DNA of 64,000 nt from Alkalihalophilus pseudofirmus (lineage in GTDB: Bacteria; Bacillota; Bacilli; Bacillales; Bacillaceae_D), in NCBI RefSeq assembly GCF_029094545.1, contig NZ_CP117835.1, positions 3,328,001-3,392,000 on the forward strand, read 5' to 3'. Under the pieces are notes generated by a model. That model did not search any database. It was not told the origin of the DNA and saw only the letters and a program-made list of their open reading frames with translations. Positions within the stretch are counted from its first letter, which is position 1. Every line of letters begins with the position of its first letter. Shown here one piece after another: positions 61,392-64,000 of the stretch. A program made the translations under genes and the position numbers.

Positions 61392-62693
61392 TTAATGATT
61401 TAACGCTTCATCAATTAACTCTTTTGCTTTATTCAGCGATCCATCAGGATCATTTTGCTGATAGAGCTCTTCAATCGCATTTTCGATAATATTTCTGGCC
61501 TCAGGGAAAACATTCATCAATGCCCCTTGAGTTGCAGGCGTCAGCTGAGTGTTTTGCAGCTGCTCTACAGCTGTTGTAAATTGAGGAAATTCTTCATATA
61601 CAGCAGCCAGCTCCTCTACCTCATAAGCTGCCGGCGTAATCGGGAAGTACCCTGTTGCCGCAGCCCACTTGGCTTGCACTTCAGGATCAGCTGTATACTT
61701 TACAAACTCCCAGGCAGCTTGCTGTTCCTCATCCGATACTTGGTTTGTAATCCATAAAGATCCCCCTCCGACAATCACCCCGTTTGCTTCTTCTCCGTCT
61801 ACATGCGGTAAGAAAGCTGTACCGACTTCAAAGGGAGAATCATTGACATTATCACGAGTTGCAGCTGTTGAATCGAGATACATTGCCACCTGGCCTGCAC
61901 GGAATGCAGCGCGAATATCATCCCACTGACGACCGAAGTTGCCAAGCGTTCCTGCTTCATCCATCTCGTTTAACCAATTAAAAATATTTTGCCCTGCCTC
62001 ACCATTGATCAAGGCTTCAACAGGCTCTCCGCCGCGACCGTTGTCTTGATCAAGATAATGAGCCCCTTGATTCGCTAATAACTGCTCAAAGAACCAGCCA
62101 TAAATAAGAATAGCAAAACCGTTAGCATCTGTTTGATCGGTTAATGTTTGCGCTGCTTCCTTGACCTCTTCAAAGGTACGAGGAGGATTTTCTGGGTCAA
62201 GCCCAGCTTCTTTAAACATATCCTTGTTGTAGAACATAATGGCATTTGATGTATTAAACGGCATCGAATACAGATCACCATCTAACTCATAATAGCCTAA
62301 AATATTTTCTTCAAGCTGGCTGACATCAAAACCTTCTGCATCAACAAATTCTTGCATTGGAGTGATAAAACCGCTGTCACTCATGTATTTAGTTCCCACT
62401 TCGTACACTTGCACTAAAGAAGGGGCTTCCGTTGAGCCGCCAACTGCTCGTAGTTGATTTAGGAGCTCCTCATAGCTGCCCTGATAAACGGCTTCTACTT
62501 CAACAGTGTCTGATTGAGCATTAAAATCTGCAACCATTTCATCAATCGCCTGCCCAGGGCCTCCCCCCATTGCATGCCAAAACGTAATCTTTTTCTTGCC
62601 ATCTTCCGTTGCAGAATCATTTCCGCCGCAAGCCGCCACGACAAACAACATTAAACAGACGACCACACCTAGCCAGACTTTCCGACTCTTCAT
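61392..62693 (-). CDS. ugpB: Glycerol-3-phosphate-type ABC substrate-binding lipoprotein UgpB
   Basis: A 433-residue lipoprotein; lipobox VVAAC puts the lipidated cysteine at Cys22. The mature protein has ITFWHAMGGGPG, SLVQVYEVGT and MPFNTSNAIMFYNKDMFKEAGLDP, which match UgpB of the Ugp system. It binds glycerol-3-phosphate or a glycerophosphodiester. Third gene of ugpA-ugpE-ugpB. The ATPase (UgpC or a shared MsmK) is not in the window. ATG 62693 follows GGGGAGAAGG. Confidence 0.85.
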   Translation of the reverse strand: MKSRKVWLGVVVCLMLFVVAACGGNDSATEDGKKKITFWHAMGGGPGQAIDEMVADFNAQSDTVEVEAVYQGSYEELLNQLRAVGGSTEAPSLVQVYEVGTKYMSDSGFITPMQEFVDAEGFDVSQLEENILGYYELDGDLYSMPFNTSNAIMFYNKDMFKEAGLDPENPPRTFEEVKEAAQTLTDQTDANGFAILIYGWFFEQLLANQGAHYLDQDNGRGGEPVEALINGEAGQNIFNWLNEMDEAGTLGNFGRQWDDIRAAFRAGQVAMYLDSTAATRDNVNDSPFEVGTAFLPHVDGEEANGVIVGGGSLWITNQVSDEEQQAAWEFVKYTADPEVQAKWAAATGYFPITPAAYEVEELAAVYEEFPQFTTAVEQLQNTQLTPATQGALMNVFPEARNIIENAIEELYQQNDPDGSLNKAKELIDEALNH

Positions 62694-62715
62694 TACCTTC
62701 TCCCCTTTTTTATAT

Positions 62716-63525
62716 TTATCCCTTTATAGCTCCAGCCATTAACCCTTTACGAATATGTTTTAGGCCAAAGAATAAAAGCAGCAGAGTCGGCAGCAAAATC
62801 ATCACTACTGCTGCCATTACCATATTCCAAGATGTCGATGATTCTTGAGCAATCATCATTTTCAGTCCAATTTGAACCGTTCTGACATCATTATTACTCG
62901 TCACTAAAAGCGGCCAGAGATACATATTCCACGTTGTTAAGAAACCATATATCCCAAGCGCACTTAATGTAGATTTAGAAAGAGGCAGAACAAAGTTCCA
63001 ATAGAAACGAAATCTTGAACACCCATCCATTTGAGCGGATTCAAAGATCTCCTTAGGAATCGTTAAGAAATGCTGTCTTAACAAGAAGATTCCAAAAGCT
63101 AGTGCAAAAAATGGCACAGTTAATCCTTGATACGTGTTAACCCACCCTAAATTGAGGATCGTAAAGTAATTAGGGATGACTGTCGCTTCCCAAGGAATAA
63201 GCATCGTTGAAATAAAAAGTGCAAAGATAATTCCTCTTCCCTTAAAAGGAATGAAGACAAACGCATACGCTGCCAGACTACAGACAATTAACTGACCAAT
63301 CATAACAACAAATGAAACAATGAAACTATTAGTAAGGAACTGGAGCAACGGGACTCTATTAAACGCTTGCCCGTAACTTTCTACGCTAGGTGATGCAGGT
63401 ATGAGAGCTCCGCTGAAAATCTCTCGAGTAGACATGAGACTTGCTGAGAATGCATATAGGATGGGAAAGAAAATAGCCAATGCTGAAGCAATTAATAAGA
63501 TGTAGAGAATGATTTTTTTCATCAT
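62716..63525 (-). CDS. ugpE: ABC permease UgpE
   Basis: A 269-residue permease with six segments and the EAA loop EIFESAQMDGCSRFRFYWNF (about 160-180). It belongs to the sugar/G3P MalG-UgpE family. Its start overlaps ugpA by four bases (ATGA). Located between ugpA and ugpB. Confidence 0.87.
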   Translation of the reverse strand: MMKKIILYILLIASALAIFFPILYAFSASLMSTREIFSGALIPASPSVESYGQAFNRVPLLQFLTNSFIVSFVVMIGQLIVCSLAAYAFVFIPFKGRGIIFALFISTMLIPWEATVIPNYFTILNLGWVNTYQGLTVPFFALAFGIFLLRQHFLTIPKEIFESAQMDGCSRFRFYWNFVLPLSKSTLSALGIYGFLTTWNMYLWPLLVTSNNDVRTVQIGLKMMIAQESSTSWNMVMAAVVMILLPTLLLLFFGLKHIRKGLMAGAIKG

Positions 63526-64000
63526 TGGTAGTGCACCTTCCTCTCTCCCACTTTAAATTGAAGAACAGTAAAGATAAGAATAATAAAGAATAGAACAATC
63601 GCTTGTGCACTAGCATATCCAAACCTTCCGTTATAGAAAGCCTCACGGTAAATCGAATAAACAATGAGATTTGTTGAGTTAGACGGCCCACCTCCGGTCA
63701 AAATATCGATTTGACCGAACGTTTGAAAAGAGTTAATCAACGTAACAACGCTTACAAAGAATAGCGTTGGAGATAACATAGGAAGAGTAATCTTAAATAA
63801 TTGATGCCAGTACCCCGCACCATCAATTCGGCTGCTTTCATAAAGTTCCTCCGGTATATTTTGTAGGCCGCCTAATAAAACAATAAAGTTAAAGCCAATG
63901 TTCATCCAAATGGTTGTTATGGCTACAGAAACTAAAGCCCAATCTGATGAAGTCAGCCAATTGATCCCGTCTATACCGAACACTGCTAAAATATTATTAA
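63522..64000 (-). CDS. ugpA: ABC permease UgpA (partial, cut by window end)
   Basis: The C-terminal ~159 residues of a MalF/UgpA-type permease; the frame is open to the last base (reads N-N-I-L-A-V before FGIDGINW), so a short 153-residue version starting at the GTG 63983 is an artefact. The EAA loop EELYESSRIDGAGYWHQLF is present. The start lies beyond 64000. It is coupled to ugpE. Confidence 0.88.
   Translation of the reverse strand, partial: NNILAVFGIDGINWLTSSDWALVSVAITTIWMNIGFNFIVLLGGLQNIPEELYESSRIDGAGYWHQLFKITLPMLSPTLFFVSVVTLINSFQTFGQIDILTGGGPSNSTNLIVYSIYREAFYNGRFGYASAQAIVLFFIILIFTVLQFKVGERKVHYQ

Noticed and set aside
63386-63691. Frame overlapping ugpE and ugpA on the same strand
   Set aside because: It is out of frame with two clear permease genes that overlap as ATGA; no domain is visible.

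Overview
The window looks like chromosomal DNA of a spore-forming, low-to-moderate GC member of the Bacillaceae. Gene content and order strongly recall the 'yt' region of Bacillus subtilis (ytzE, rsuA, murJ/ytgP, ytfP, leuS, yttB, ytqA, mnmM, ytpB, ytpA, ytoA, metK, pckA, ytmA, ytlACD, ytkD). Spore-associated genes (tgl, sda) and GC-rich dispersed repeats of a kind I associate with Bacillus and alkaliphilic relatives support this. The species cannot be fixed from the sequence alone.

Layout. 1-8.1 kb: a tiny DeoR-type HTH gene, an rRNA pseudouridine synthase, a Rossmann protein, two tandem SEDS (FtsW/RodA) genes, the lipid II flippase murJ and the flavoprotein ytfP. 8.1-8.75 kb: a gene-free stretch with a cluster of DnaA-box-like sites, a hairpin terminator and a 124-bp tandem repeat. 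8.75-21.5 kb: leuS with a T-box leader, an MFS pump, the radical-SAM gene ytqA joined to the tRNA methyltransferase mnmM, two unrelated carbonic anhydrases (beta and gamma class), the sesquarterpene synthase ytpB and lysophospholipase ytpA, a PAP2 phosphatase/glycosyltransferase pair and two small proteins. 21.6-31.6 kb: metK under a SAM-I riboswitch, pckA behind a promoter with a CcpN-like site, a thiamine-binding-fold protein, ytmA, the ytlA-ytlC-ytlD ABC transporter, ytkD, an MFS gene and ywpF.

31.6-44.8 kb: a composite palindromic repeat, bioD-bioA behind a textbook BirA operator, two very small genes (one an Sda homologue), patB, a 2-hydroxyacid dehydrogenase, a secreted DUF3888 protein, type I pullulanase, csbD with a sigma-B-like promoter, an ABC-F ATPase, a second composite repeat, a DUF4385 gene and the overlapping deoxynucleoside kinases dgk-dck. 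44.8-50.4 kb: spore-coat transglutaminase tgl, convergent with a flavin amine oxidase, a small membrane protein, a membrane-anchored Mrr-type endonuclease-fold protein, and a translationally coupled three-gene operon of SDR dehydrogenase, divergent QueA-like protein and VOC protein. I regard that operon as the most likely undescribed pathway here.

50.4-64 kb: a third composite repeat split by an apparently intact IS3-family (IS150-like) element with a 4-bp target duplication; a NarL-type two-component system whose GAF sensor carries a four-cysteine motif; a second membrane-anchored Mrr-fold protein that has lost catalytic residues; an OFA-type MFS transporter; an ABC exporter; a Na/Pi cotransporter with a PhoU-like partner; and a UgpB-UgpE-UgpA glycerol-3-phosphate-type ABC importer, with ugpA cut by the window end. 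No tRNA, rRNA or CRISPR array was seen. Most genes are core metabolism or envelope; accessory features concentrate at 8.1-8.75, 31.7-32.1, 42.3-42.8 and 47-55 kb.
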